This document shows, piece after piece, positions 26,152 to 35,091 of a stretch of 64,000 nucleotides of DNA; position 1 is the stretch's first letter; each line of letters opens with the position of its first letter. The DNA is from Nonomuraea glycinis (GTDB taxonomy: Bacteria > Actinomycetota > Actinomycetes > Streptosporangiales > Streptosporangiaceae). The stretch is from NCBI RefSeq assembly GCF_014646515.1, contig NZ_BMNK01000015.1:124001-188000 (forward strand), given 5' to 3'. The notes beneath the pieces are model-generated. The model did no database searches. It was not told the DNA's origin and was given only the letters and a program-made list of their open reading frames with translations. The position numbers and the translations under genes were made by a program.

Positions 26152-26526
26152 TCAGAAGGCGTAGGGGCCGAAACGGCCCCAGGCCACGAACGCGGCCGCG
26201 ACGAGCAGCACCACGTTGGCGGCGATCACCGGGTACTCCTTGCGGCGGACGTGGGTGATCGCGGCCCCGATCATGACCAGGACCAGGCCGGTGGCCGCCA
26301 GCGGTGTGAGGACGGGGAGGATGCCGAGCGCCGCGGGAAGGATCAGCCCGAGCCCGGCCAGCGCCTCCAGGCCGCCGATCACCTTGACGGTGTTGTCGGA
26401 GAAGTCCTCGGTCCAGCTCAGGCCGGAGGCGGCGAGCTTGGCCTTGGGCTGGGTGAGCTTCATCGCGCCGGCGCCGAGGAAAAGGAGGGCGAGCAGGCCG
26501 GCGACGATCCACAGGGCGATGTTCAT
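26152..26526 (-). CDS. DoxX-family membrane protein
   Basis: 124 residues with four transmembrane helices. The DoxX pattern is present: LLALLFLGAGAMKLTQPK in helix 1, FSDNTVKVIGGLEALAGLGLILPA in helix 2 and a final basic-capped helix. DoxX-like proteins are linked to thiol/oxidative-stress handling in actinobacteria. It is divergent from the MarR regulator at 26634, and the spacer carries two matching inverted repeats, so the regulator very likely controls it. Confidence 0.85.
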   Translation of the reverse strand: MNIALWIVAGLLALLFLGAGAMKLTQPKAKLAASGLSWTEDFSDNTVKVIGGLEALAGLGLILPAALGILPVLTPLAATGLVLVMIGAAITHVRRKEYPVIAANVVLLVAAAFVAWGRFGPYAF

Positions 26527-26550
26527 CAGGGGGGTTCCTCACAATAAGTA

Positions 26551-26599
26551 ACTTGAAGATTCAAGTCCAATGTAGGGACGCTGAGTTGAAGCGTCAAGT
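26551..26599. promoter_or_regulatory. Two inverted-repeat operators for the MarR regulator
   Basis: ACTTGAAGATTCAAGT lies at 26551-26566 and AGTTGAAGCGTCAAGT at 26584-26599. They share 13 of 16 bases and the same half-site (A-TTGA / TCAA-T). They are 33 bases apart, about three helical turns, between divergent doxX and marR starts. This is a classic autoregulatory layout; binding itself is inferred. Confidence 0.7.
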
Positions 26600-26633
26600 G
26601 AACCAGCGTGCTGCGTCAAGATATCGTGGGGGC

Positions 26634-27113
26634 ATGGACTCACCATCGCCCCGCTGGCTGACCGAGGAGGAAAAGCTGGCCTGGCTGGGCCTGGTCAGCG
26701 CGATGGTCCGGCTGCCGGCCGCCCTGGACGCCCAACTGCAGCGCGATGCGGGCATCAGCCACTTCGAATATCAGGTGCTGTCCGGGCTGTCGATGAGCGC
26801 CGAGCGCACCCTGCGCATGAGCGAGCTGGCCCAGATGTCCGACGGGTCGCTGTCGCGGCTGTCCCATGTGATCTCCCGGCTGGAGAAGCGCGGCTGGGTG
26901 CACCGCACGCCCGATCCGGCCGACGGCCGCTACACCCTGGCGGTCCTGACCGACGACGGCTGGGACAAGGTCGTGGCCAGTGCCCCCGGCCATGTCGAGG
27001 CGGTCCGCGCCCTGGTCGTCGATCCCCTGACCAGGACCCAGCTCCGCCAGCTCACCGAGATCACCCGGCGCATCAACCACGCCATCGACCCCGGCGGCAC
27101 CTGCACCGGCTGA
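26634..27113 (+). CDS. MarR-family transcriptional regulator
   Basis: A 159-residue winged-helix regulator: LDAQLQRDAGISHFEYQVLSGLSM, recognition region MSELAQMSDGSLSRLSHVISRLEKRGWVHR and wing TPDPADGRYTLAVLTDDG. ATG 26634 is chosen; an upstream in-frame extension overlaps the operator repeats and is not credible. Divergent from doxX. MarR proteins of this type respond to phenolic or electrophilic compounds. Confidence 0.9.
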   Translation: MDSPSPRWLTEEEKLAWLGLVSAMVRLPAALDAQLQRDAGISHFEYQVLSGLSMSAERTLRMSELAQMSDGSLSRLSHVISRLEKRGWVHRTPDPADGRYTLAVLTDDGWDKVVASAPGHVEAVRALVVDPLTRTQLRQLTEITRRINHAIDPGGTCTG

Positions 27114-27185
27114 TCGGCCCGTGCGGCGGGCGGCTCCGTACCGGTACCTCCCGAATTGCGCGACGACCTCGGGCTCCGCCGTCAG

Positions 27186-27362
27186 ATGGGACCGTGTCTC
27201 TTGAACGTCGTCGCCGCATGGTGGGACGGGCGGCAGACCACGGACATGGAAGTGTTCGGCTGGAAGATGCTCTACTACGGGCGGGCAGGCAAGATCATGC
27301 TGCTTGTCGCAGGGCTGGCCGTCACTTCGACAGCCGCGTTTCAGATCATTGCTCCCCGCGCG
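27186..27362 (+). pseudogene. Possible 5' remnant of a small membrane protein gene
   Basis: The frame encodes LNVVAAWWDGRQTTDMEVFGWKMLYYGRAGKIMLLVAGLAVTSTA, which looks like the N-terminus of a small membrane protein, but then runs antisense into the 3' end of the DeoR gene without a natural end. I cannot name the family. It may be a truncated gene or chance; coding signal is modest. Confidence 0.3.
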
Positions 27363-27365
27363 GCG

Positions 27366-28124
27366 TCAGAGGAGCTCGACGTGGTCGCGGTAGGGGTCGA
27401 GACGGTCGTCGGAGGCGTCGAGTTCGGTGACCATCAGGTCGATGCCGTCCCAGGGCAGGCAGCGGGCGGCGGCGCCGGTGCCGAGCTTCTGTGAGTCCAC
27501 GGCCATGACGACGTGGTCCGACAGCTCGGCCATGAGCCGCTTGATCTCGCACTCCTCGGCGCTGAACTCGCTGGTGCCGAAGTGCGGGTCCACCGCGGCG
27601 GCGGACAGGAACGCCCGCGCGAAGGAGAACTGCTTCAGCGCCAGGGAGGCGACCGGGCCGATGAGGCTGCCGGCGTTGGGGTCCTTCTGGCCGCCGGTCA
27701 AATAGGCGTGCACGAGGGGGTCTCGGGTCAGGGCCAGGAAGGTCTCGATGCCGTCGGTGACCACGGACAGGTTCTCCGAGCGGGGCATCGAACCGGCGAG
27801 GACGCACAGCGTGGAGGAGGCGTCCATGCAGATCCCCACCCCGCCTGAGGGCACCAGGCTGGTCAGCTTGCGCGCGATCTCCTCCTTCGCCCGCCCCGCC
27901 CGGGTCCGGCGCGCCTCGAAGGGCTGCGCCGAGCTGACCGCGCCGCCGCGCACCCGGCGGACCAGGCCCTCGTCCTCCAGCGCCTGCAGATCCCGGCGGA
28001 TCGTCATGGTGCTGACCTCGAAGCGGGCGGCCAGGTCCTCGATGCGCAGGCTGCCGCTGGACGAGAGCAGGTCGGCGAGCGCCTGACGTCTGCTCTCGAG
28101 ATTGACGGTGCTCCTGACGACCAT
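27366..28124 (-). CDS. DeoR/GlpR-family repressor of the polyol operon
   Basis: A 252-residue sugar-catabolism regulator. The N-terminal HTH (SRRQALADLLSSSGSLRIEDLAARFEVSTMTIRRDLQALEDEGLVRRVRGGAV) is the DeoR signature. The C-terminal sugar-phosphate-binding domain (about 75-250) resembles ribose-5-phosphate isomerase-like sensors, with GICMDASSTLCVLA and DSQKLGTGAAARCL. It is divergent from the ABC/polyol operon with a 348-base spacer holding a perfect inverted repeat. A phosphorylated tetrulose or similar inducer is the likely signal; that is inference from the operon. Confidence 0.9.
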   Translation of the reverse strand: MVVRSTVNLESRRQALADLLSSSGSLRIEDLAARFEVSTMTIRRDLQALEDEGLVRRVRGGAVSSAQPFEARRTRAGRAKEEIARKLTSLVPSGGVGICMDASSTLCVLAGSMPRSENLSVVTDGIETFLALTRDPLVHAYLTGGQKDPNAGSLIGPVASLALKQFSFARAFLSAAAVDPHFGTSEFSAEECEIKRLMAELSDHVVMAVDSQKLGTGAAARCLPWDGIDLMVTELDASDDRLDPYRDHVELL

Positions 28125-28472
28125 GCCGCCTCAGTCTCCTTCGGTGTTCAATCTTGTCAATTGTCACACAGGTGGTTTCGGCTGAAGACAGCATCCGCCT
28201 GTCGGCGTGTGAACGATAGATGATGCGCCGGGAGACTACAAGGCTTGCCCACCAGGGGTTTTTCGGTCTCGACCAGGCTGATGTGGCGGTCGTCGCAGCG
28301 TCTGTCAGATGTAACAAGTGGGCAACGTACTCTTGACGTGGGGGTGTCGCTTCGTGTGATGTTCACACGAAACAACAAACAAGGGGTTCCGCTCAGGAGC
28401 CTGGACGGCCGCTGTCCGAGGAACGGGCCCTACCGCACACCGAGCCGCGAGGCCGGGGTCTGGAGATCAGTC
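28125..28472. other. Regulatory spacer between deoR and the polyol operon
   Basis: No ORF is credible here. The spacer contains the promoter/operator at 28333-28371 and a half-site CGTGTGAAC at 28206-28214 that is the reverse complement of GTTCACACG at 28361-28369. GGAG at about 28462 is the ribosome-binding site for the GTG start at 28473. The distance allows a DNA loop between the two sites. Confidence 0.6.
28333..28371 (+). promoter_or_regulatory. Promoter with palindromic DeoR operator
   Basis: TTGACG at 28333-28338 is followed 18 bases later by TGATGT, a plausible -35/-10 pair. The -10 lies inside a perfect inverted repeat at 28351-28371: half-site TTCGTGTGA, three-base spacer, and its exact complement. 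A repressor bound here would block RNA polymerase. This fits control by the divergent DeoR protein. Confidence 0.65.
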
Positions 28473-30077
28473 GTGGAAGATGTCGCTTTGGAGTGCCGGG
28501 ACCTGGCCAAGGCATTTGGCGGCGTGCCCGTACTGAAGGGCGTCTCCCTGACCCTCACGGCCGGTTCCGTGACCGCGCTGGCGGGTGAGAACGGCGCCGG
28601 CAAGTCGACGATGATGAAGATCGCGTCCGGTCAGGTGAAGCCCGACCGGGGTCAGGTCCTGGTCGGCGGCGAGCCGTTGCCCCAGGCGGACCCGCAGGCG
28701 GCCCACCGGCAGGGGGTCGCGATCATCCCGCAGGAACTCGCGCCGATCATGGACATGAAGGTGTACGAGAACCTGTTCATCGGGCGGGAGATCCGCACCC
28801 GGGCCGGGCTGCTCGACCGGCGCGCGATGGCCCGCAAGGCGCGCGAGATCCTGGACGTCTTCGGCGTCGAGATCGATCCGCAGGCCACGATGCGGCGGCT
28901 GCCGGTCGGCCTGCGCCAGCTCGTGGAGATCGCCAAGAGCACGACCGGCGGCGCGAAGGTCCTGCTCCTGGACGAGCCCAGCTCCGCCATCTCCGAGCGC
29001 GAGGTCGAGCGCCTGTACGGCGTGGTGGCCAAGCTGCGTGAGCAGGGCGTGGCGATGCTCTACACCACCCACAAGATGGAGGAGATCCGCGCCCTGGCCG
29101 ACCGGGTCGTCGTCCTGCGTGACGGCGGGCTGGTCCTGGACCAGCCGATCGGCGAGGTCAGCGACGACGACATCGTGCACGCGATGATCGGCCGCGAGCT
29201 GCAGGACTTCTTCCCCACGCTGCACCCGCCGGGTGACGAGGTCGCCCTGAAGGTCAGCGGGCTGCACGTCAGCGGCTACGCGCGGCCGGTGGACCTGACC
29301 GTGCGCCGCGGCGAGATCCTGGGACTGGCCGGGCTCGTCGGCGCCGGCCGGACCGAGCTGCTTGAGGCGATCTTCGGTGTACGCAAGAGCACCGAGGGCA
29401 CCGTCACCGTCGCCGGCAAGCCGGTCAAGCGCAACAACCCCGCCGCCGCGATCACCCACGGCATGGCCCTGGTCCCCGAGGACCGCAAGGGCGCCGGGGC
29501 CGTGCTGTCCATGAACGTGCTGGACAACGGCTCGCTGCCGCGCCTGTCGGGCTTCACCCTGGGCGGCTGGCTGCGGCAACGCGAGCGCACCAAGAAGGTC
29601 GGCGCCGCGATGGACTCGGTCAAACTGCGCAGCCGCGGCCTGTCCCAGCAGGTCGGCACCCTGTCCGGCGGCAACCAGCAGAAGGTGGTCCTGGCGCGCT
29701 GGCTGACCGGCCACGTGAACGTCCTGCTGCTCGACGAGCCCACCCGGGGCGTGGACGTCGGCGCCCGCAGCGAGATCTACCGCATCATCACCGAGCTGGC
29801 GGCCTCCGGGATGGCCGTGGTCATGGCCTCCTCCGACATGCCGGAGATCCTCAGCCTCGCGCACCGCGCGCTCGTCATGCGCGGCGGGGCGGTCGCGGGC
29901 GAGCTGAGCCGCGACGACCTGTCCTCGCCGCACGTCCAGGACTCGATCTTCCGGCTGGCCGCGGGCCTGAGCCCCGGTACGGCCGGCCAACCGCCCCCGG
30001 ACCTCCAGCCCACCCCGACGGCGAGCGAGCCGGACCCCCAACCCACCCCGACAGCAAGCAAGGAGGACGGCCGATGA
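28473..30077 (+). CDS. Sugar ABC importer ATPase (RbsA/MglA type), tetritol uptake
   Basis: A 534-residue double-domain ATPase. The first nucleotide-binding domain has Walker A GENGAGKST, Walker B VLLLDEPSSA and an ABC signature reading LPVGLRQ. The second has the degenerate Walker A GLVGAGRTE typical of RbsA, signature LSGGNQQKV and Walker B LLLDEPTRG. GTG 28473 after GGAG is the start; the ORF extension upstream crosses the operator. A Pro/Thr/Ser-rich tail with two PTPTAS repeats ends the protein. The stop overlaps the permease start (ATGA). Confidence 0.92.
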   Translation: MEDVALECRDLAKAFGGVPVLKGVSLTLTAGSVTALAGENGAGKSTMMKIASGQVKPDRGQVLVGGEPLPQADPQAAHRQGVAIIPQELAPIMDMKVYENLFIGREIRTRAGLLDRRAMARKAREILDVFGVEIDPQATMRRLPVGLRQLVEIAKSTTGGAKVLLLDEPSSAISEREVERLYGVVAKLREQGVAMLYTTHKMEEIRALADRVVVLRDGGLVLDQPIGEVSDDDIVHAMIGRELQDFFPTLHPPGDEVALKVSGLHVSGYARPVDLTVRRGEILGLAGLVGAGRTELLEAIFGVRKSTEGTVTVAGKPVKRNNPAAAITHGMALVPEDRKGAGAVLSMNVLDNGSLPRLSGFTLGGWLRQRERTKKVGAAMDSVKLRSRGLSQQVGTLSGGNQQKVVLARWLTGHVNVLLLDEPTRGVDVGARSEIYRIITELAASGMAVVMASSDMPEILSLAHRALVMRGGAVAGELSRDDLSSPHVQDSIFRLAAGLSPGTAGQPPPDLQPTPTASEPDPQPTPTASKEDGR

Positions 30078-31081
30078 CCCCCCAGGAGTCAGCGCCGGAC
30101 CGAGGAACGGCCGCGGGGCTCCTGGCCTGGCGCCCCACCGGACCGTGGGTCCGCGACCAGTTGATCCGCCACGCCATGGTGTGGGTGATGCTGCTGATCA
30201 TCGCGTACTTCAGCTACCGGAGCGCGCGCTTCGGCACGCCGGACAACCTGCAGACGATCGCCATCGCCGCGGCCCCCTTCGCCCTCATCGCGCTGGGCCA
30301 GACGCTGGTCATCCTCACCGGCGGCATCGACCTGTCCGTGGGCAGCGTGATCGCGCTCAGCGCGATGGCGGCGGCGGCGACGGTCAAGGACCATCCCGAA
30401 CGCCTGTGGCTGTCGCTCGTGGTCGCCATGCTCGTCGGGCTGGCCGCCGGCGCGATCAACGGCTTCCTGGTCTCCAAGGTGAACGTGCCGCCCTTCATCG
30501 CCACACTCGGCATGCTCACCACGGCATCCGGGCTGGCGTACGTCGTGGGCCAGGGCGCCCCGATCAACGGCCTGCCGCAGAACTTCGGTGAGATCGCCAA
30601 CAACCAGATCCTCGGCCTGCAGATCCCGGTGATCGTCATGATCGTCGGCATCGTCGCCCTGGCTCTGATCATGAAGCGGACCTCGTACGGCATGCGCGTC
30701 TACGCGGTGGGCGGCAACCCCGTCGCCGCGCAGATCGCGGGCGTCAAGACCACCCGGATCCTGTTCAGCGTCTACGCCCTGAGCGGCCTGCTCGCCGGTC
30801 TGTCCGGCGTGATGCTCGCCTCCCGGGTCATCTCCGGCCCGCCCAACCTGGGCCAGGGCTACGAACTGGACGCCATCGCCGCCGTCGTCATCGGCGGCGC
30901 CAGCCTGCTCGGCGGCCGGGGCAGCATCATCGGCACCGCGCTCGGCCTGTTCCTCATCCAGACCCTCAACAACGGCTTGGACATCCTCTTGGTGCCGGCG
31001 TACTGGCAGAGCGTCATCAAGGGCACCCTGATCGTCGCCGCCGTCACCGTCGACGTCTGGTCGGCCAAACGCAGGGTCTGA
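30074..31081 (+). CDS. Sugar ABC importer permease (RbsC type)
   Basis: A 335-residue inner-membrane permease with eight to ten helices. The BPD_transp_2 pattern is clear: LIALGQTLVILTGGIDLSVGSVIALSAMAAA, then VNVPPFIATLGMLTTASGLAYVV and the C-terminal DAIAAVVIGGASLLGGRGSIIGTALG. It forms the channel for the ATPase before it and the binding protein after it. One such subunit normally dimerises. Confidence 0.92.
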   Translation: MTPQESAPDRGTAAGLLAWRPTGPWVRDQLIRHAMVWVMLLIIAYFSYRSARFGTPDNLQTIAIAAAPFALIALGQTLVILTGGIDLSVGSVIALSAMAAAATVKDHPERLWLSLVVAMLVGLAAGAINGFLVSKVNVPPFIATLGMLTTASGLAYVVGQGAPINGLPQNFGEIANNQILGLQIPVIVMIVGIVALALIMKRTSYGMRVYAVGGNPVAAQIAGVKTTRILFSVYALSGLLAGLSGVMLASRVISGPPNLGQGYELDAIAAVVIGGASLLGGRGSIIGTALGLFLIQTLNNGLDILLVPAYWQSVIKGTLIVAAVTVDVWSAKRRV

Positions 31082-31143
31082 CCACGGTCAGGCCCCCCTA
31101 CACCTCGACCCAGCGAACAACCCCCCGTACGAAGGAGCTTTCC

Positions 31144-32199
31144 ATGCGCATCAAGAGTGCAGTCGCCGCCGCGGCGGTGAGCGTGGCCATGCTGGCCACC
31201 TCCGCCTGTGGAGCAGGAGATACCAGCGTCAACACCAGTGCGACCGGGGCGGCGGACACGGGCAGCGTCCGCGTCGGCATCAGCGTCTACGACATGTCGT
31301 CCTTCATCACCGCCGGCAAGGCGGGCATCGACGCCTACGCCAAGACGAACAACATCGAAGTCCTGTGGAACTCGGCCAACCTGGACGTCGCCACGCAGGC
31401 CAACCAGGTCGACCAGTTCATCAACGCCGGCGTCGACGCGATCATGGTCGTGCCGGTGCAGGCGGACTCGCTCGGCCCGCAGGTCGCCGCGGCCAAGGGG
31501 AAGAACATCCCCTTCCTGGCCGTGAACGCCGGGCTCGCCAGCGCCGACCTCGCCGGCACCGTGCTGCCCGACGACGTCAAGGCCGGCGAGCAGGAAATGC
31601 AGATGATGGCCGACAAGCTCGGCGGCAAGGGCAACATCGTCGTCCTGCAGGGCCCCCTGGGCCAGTCGGGCGAGTTGGACCGTACCAAGGGCATCGAGAA
31701 CGTGCTGGCCAAGAACCCCGGGATCAAGATCCTGGCCAAGGACACGGCCAACTGGAAGCGCGACGAGGCCGTCAACAAGATGAAGAACTGGCTGTCCAGC
31801 TTCGGCGGCAAGATCGACGGCATCGTCGCGGAGAACGACGACATGGGCCTCGGCGCCCTCCAGGCGACCCGCGAGGCGGGCGTCAAGATCCCGATCGTCG
31901 GGGTCGACGGCATCGAGGACGGCCTGAACGCCGTCAAGAGCGGTGACTTCATCGGCACCAACCTCCAGCACGGCACCGTCGAGCTGGCCACCGGACTCGC
32001 CGTGGCTGCCAAGATCGCCAAGGGCGAGGAGGTCAACAAGAACCCGGTCTACCTGATGCCCCAGGTCACCCCCGAGAACGTGGACACCTACATGGAGCAC
32101 GTCGTCACCAAGAAGGACGAGTTCCTGGCCCAGCTGCCCGCGCTGATCGAGGCGAACCTCAAGACCGGCGACATCGCCAACGAAGAACTGGCCGGATAG
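31144..32199 (+). CDS. Sugar-binding lipoprotein of the ABC importer (RbsB-like)
   Basis: A 351-residue periplasmic-binding protein fold, type 1. A lipoprotein signal with lipobox ATSAC (about residue 23) anchors it outside the membrane. Two lobes follow, with VRVGISVYDMSSFITAGKAGIDAYAKTNN and later GIVAENDDMGLGALQATREAGVKIPIVGVDG, the hinge-side motif of the family. A hairpin comes right after the gene. Tetritol or related polyol binding is inferred from the downstream enzymes. Confidence 0.9.
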   Translation: MRIKSAVAAAAVSVAMLATSACGAGDTSVNTSATGAADTGSVRVGISVYDMSSFITAGKAGIDAYAKTNNIEVLWNSANLDVATQANQVDQFINAGVDAIMVVPVQADSLGPQVAAAKGKNIPFLAVNAGLASADLAGTVLPDDVKAGEQEMQMMADKLGGKGNIVVLQGPLGQSGELDRTKGIENVLAKNPGIKILAKDTANWKRDEAVNKMKNWLSSFGGKIDGIVAENDDMGLGALQATREAGVKIPIVGVDGIEDGLNAVKSGDFIGTNLQHGTVELATGLAVAAKIAKGEEVNKNPVYLMPQVTPENVDTYMEHVVTKKDEFLAQLPALIEANLKTGDIANEELAG

Positions 32200-32201
32200 G
32201 C

Positions 32202-32227
32202 GGGGTGCGGGCGCCCGCCCGCACCCC
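32202..32227 (+). terminator. Intercistronic hairpin after the binding-protein gene
   Basis: An 11-bp perfect GC stem (GGGGTGCGGGC and complement) with a four-base loop starts three bases after the lipoprotein stop. Its place suggests partial termination or mRNA stabilisation, keeping the binding protein in excess over the downstream enzymes. Confidence 0.6.
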
Positions 32228-32266
32228 CCGTACCAGCCCGAGCAGCATGGAGCCGAGGAGAACATC

Positions 32267-33289
32267 ATGACCACGATGCAGGCAGCGGTCCTGCGTGGAA
32301 TCCAGCAGCTGGCCATCGAGGAGCGCCCCGTACCGGAACCGGCGCCCGGCGAGGTGCTGGTGCGGATCACGGCGGTGGGAGTCTGCGGCTCCGACGTGCA
32401 CTACTACCAGCACGGCCGGATCGGCGACTTCGTGGTGGAACAGCCCATGGTGCTCGGCCACGAGTCCGGGGGCGTCATCGTCGGCGTGGGCGCCGGCGTG
32501 GACGCCTCCCGGGTCGGCCAGCGGGTCTCCGTCGAGCCGGGCGTGCCCGACCTGACCTGCGCCGAGTGCCTCGCCGGGCGCTACAACCTCTGCCCGGACA
32601 TGCGGTTCTTCGCCACGCCGCCGTACGACGGCTCCCTCGCCGAGTTCGTCACCGTGCACGCGGCGTTCGCGCACCCGGTGCCGGACACGATCTCGGACGA
32701 CGCGGCGGCGCTGCTCGAACCGCTGTCCGTCGGCGTCTGGGCCAACCGCAAGGGGCAGGTCAGCGCGGGCAGCCGGGTCCTGATCACCGGCGCCGGCCCG
32801 ATCGGGCTGGTCGCCACGCAGTGCGCCCGCGCGTTCGGCGCCACCGAGATCGTGGTCGCCGACCTCAACCCGCACCGCCTCAAGCTCGCCGCGGACCTGG
32901 GCGCGACCGCGACCGTCAACGTCGGCGACACCTCGCTGCGCGATGCGGGCTTCGAACCCACCGTGCTGCTGGAGTGCTCCGGCCACCCCGGCGCCACCGG
33001 CGACGGCATCCGCACCCTGGCCAGGGCGGGCCGCGCGGTGCTGGTGGGGATGGGCGACGACGGGCTGCCGCTGCCGCTCACCCACATCCAGAGCCGCGAG
33101 ATCGAGATCACCGGCACGTTCCGCTACGCGAACACCTGGCCCACGGCCATCGCGCTCGCCGCGTCCGGGCGGGTCGACGTGGACGCCCTCGTCACCGGCC
33201 ACTTCGCACTGGCCGACTCCGAGGCCGCCCTGCTCGCCGCCGAGCGCGACCCCCTCGCCGTCAAATCGGTGATCAACCCGCAGCGCTGA
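32267..33289 (+). CDS. Zinc-dependent polyol dehydrogenase (erythritol/L-threitol dehydrogenase-like)
   Basis: A 340-residue medium-chain alcohol dehydrogenase of the sorbitol/xylitol group. Catalytic zinc ligands are in VGVCGSDVHYY and LGHESGG. The NAD-binding motif is GAGPIGLVA. The structural-zinc loop reads DLTCAECLAGRYNLC, so the first of the four cysteines is Asp. In Mycobacterium smegmatis an MDR enzyme (EltD) oxidises erythritol/L-threitol to L-erythrulose; the same operon context here supports a tetritol substrate, though xylitol or sorbitol cannot be excluded. Cytoplasmic, NAD-linked. Confidence 0.85.
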   Translation: MTTMQAAVLRGIQQLAIEERPVPEPAPGEVLVRITAVGVCGSDVHYYQHGRIGDFVVEQPMVLGHESGGVIVGVGAGVDASRVGQRVSVEPGVPDLTCAECLAGRYNLCPDMRFFATPPYDGSLAEFVTVHAAFAHPVPDTISDDAAALLEPLSVGVWANRKGQVSAGSRVLITGAGPIGLVATQCARAFGATEIVVADLNPHRLKLAADLGATATVNVGDTSLRDAGFEPTVLLECSGHPGATGDGIRTLARAGRAVLVGMGDDGLPLPLTHIQSREIEITGTFRYANTWPTAIALAASGRVDVDALVTGHFALADSEAALLAAERDPLAVKSVINPQR

Positions 33290-33314
33290 CCTGGCGACCG
33301 AAGGGACAACCATC

Positions 33315-35063
33315 ATGACTCGTCTGTACGACGATCCCAGCGCCTTCACCGAGGACATGCTCGCCGGCTTCCTGGACGTTCACCGGGGCAGCGTCGCGGG
33401 AGTGCCTGGCGGTGTCGTACGGGCCACCGAGACGCCGCCGGGCAAGGTCGCGGTCGTGGTCGGCGGCGGTTCCGGGCACTACCCCGCCTTCTGCGGCGTG
33501 GTCGGGCCCGGGTTCGCCGACGGCGCCGTCGTCGGCAACATCTTCACCTCCCCGTCGGCGCAGGACGCGTACTCGGTGGGCAAGGCGGCGGCGAGCGACG
33601 CCGGCCTGATCTTCTCCACCGGCAACTACGCCGGCGACGTCATGAACTTCACCCTGGCCCAGCAGCGGCTGTGCCAGGAGGGCATCGACACCCGGGTCGT
33701 GTTCGTCACCGACGACATCGCCAGCGCGCCGCCGTCGGACGTCCACGCCCGCCGGGGGATCGCCGGCGACTTCGTCGTGTTCAAGGTCGCGGGCGCCGCC
33801 GCCGAGGCGGGCTACGACCTGGACGCGGTCGAACGGGTCGCCCGGCACGCCAACGACCGCACCCGCACCCTGGGGGTCGCCTTCGGCGGGTGCACCATGC
33901 CCGGCGGGGCCGAGCCGCTGTTCACCGTCCCCCCGGGGCGGATGGGCGTCGGCCTGGGCATCCACGGCGAGCCGGGGGTGGGCGAGGACGAGCTGCCACG
34001 GGCGGCGGACCTGGCGCGGCGGCTGGTGTCCGGCGTCCTGGCGGAGAAGCCCGCCGGGTCCGGCGCCAGGGTCGCCGCGATCCTGAACGGCCTCGGCACC
34101 ACCAAGTACGAGGAGCTGTTCGTCGTCTGGCGCACCGTGGCCGCGCTCCTGGCCGAAGAAGGGCTCGAGGTCGTCGCCCCGGAGGTGGGCGAGCTGGTGA
34201 CCAGCCTGGACATGGCCGGGTGCTCGCTGACCCTGGTCTTCCTCGACGAGGAGCTGGAGCGGCTGTGGTGCGCCCCCGCGGACACGCCGGCGTACCGGAG
34301 GGGGCGGGTCGAGCCGCGTACGGCGGCGCCGGCCCGTACCGCGTCCGCGCAGTCGTCGGCGCAGTCGTCCGCGCAGGAGGAGGCCGCCGCGGTGGTCAGC
34401 CCGAGCACGCCGGGGTCGCGCGCCTGCGGCCGGGTCGTCGTCGAAGGGCTGGAAGCCGTCGCGACGGCCATGGCCGAGGCCGAGGGGGAGCTGGGCCGGA
34501 TCGACGCGGTCGCCGGCGACGGCGACCACGGACGGGGCATGGTCAAGGGCTCGGCCGCGGCGCTCGCCGCCGCCCGGGACGCGGCCGGCGCCGGGGCCGG
34601 CGCACGGTCGGTCCTGGTCGCGGCGGGCGAGGCGTGGGCCGCCAAGGCGGGTGGCACGTCCGGCGTCCTGTGGGGCGCCGCGCTCTGCGCCATCGGGGAG
34701 CGGCTGGGCGACGACCGCGACGAGATCGCGGGCGCCGACGTGACGGACGCCGTACGGGCCGGGCTGGACGCGCTCCAGCGCCTCGGCGGCGCGCGGCCGG
34801 GGGACAAGACCATGATCGACGCGTTCGCGCCGTTCGCCGACGCGCTCGCCGAGCGGGTCCGGGGCGGGACGGAGCTCGCCGCCGCCTGGCGCGAGGCCGC
34901 CGAGGTGTGTGAGGCCGCGGCGCGCGCGACCGCGGCGCTGCGTCCACGGGTCGGCCGGGCGCGCCCGCTCGCCGAACGCAGCGTCGGCACTCCGGACGCG
35001 GGGGCGACCTCTCTCGCCCTGTGCGCCCACGCTGTCGCGGGCGTGCTGTCGCACGCCCGCTGA
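33315..35063 (+). CDS. derK: Two-domain dihydroxyacetone-type kinase, probable erythrulose kinase
   Basis: A 582-residue ATP-dependent ketose kinase: DAK1 domain (about 1-335) with GGGSGH (50-55) and the substrate-binding His in GLGIHGEPG (about 217), then a Ser/Ala/Thr linker (SAQSSAQSSAQEE) and DAK2 (about 375-580) with the nucleotide/metal motif AGDGDHGRGM and KAGGTSG. Fusion of both domains fits ATP use rather than PTS. M. smegmatis DerK and LerK belong to this family and phosphorylate D- or L-erythrulose. With a D-erythrulose-4-P-type isomerase and threitol dehydrogenase next door, DerK is the best guess; dihydroxyacetone is the alternative. Confidence 0.8.
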   Translation: MTRLYDDPSAFTEDMLAGFLDVHRGSVAGVPGGVVRATETPPGKVAVVVGGGSGHYPAFCGVVGPGFADGAVVGNIFTSPSAQDAYSVGKAAASDAGLIFSTGNYAGDVMNFTLAQQRLCQEGIDTRVVFVTDDIASAPPSDVHARRGIAGDFVVFKVAGAAAEAGYDLDAVERVARHANDRTRTLGVAFGGCTMPGGAEPLFTVPPGRMGVGLGIHGEPGVGEDELPRAADLARRLVSGVLAEKPAGSGARVAAILNGLGTTKYEELFVVWRTVAALLAEEGLEVVAPEVGELVTSLDMAGCSLTLVFLDEELERLWCAPADTPAYRRGRVEPRTAAPARTASAQSSAQSSAQEEAAAVVSPSTPGSRACGRVVVEGLEAVATAMAEAEGELGRIDAVAGDGDHGRGMVKGSAAALAAARDAAGAGAGARSVLVAAGEAWAAKAGGTSGVLWGAALCAIGERLGDDRDEIAGADVTDAVRAGLDALQRLGGARPGDKTMIDAFAPFADALAERVRGGTELAAAWREAAEVCEAAARATAALRPRVGRARPLAERSVGTPDAGATSLALCAHAVAGVLSHAR

Positions 35064-35091
35064 ATCGCATGTCAGGAAGGGATGGGGGGCC

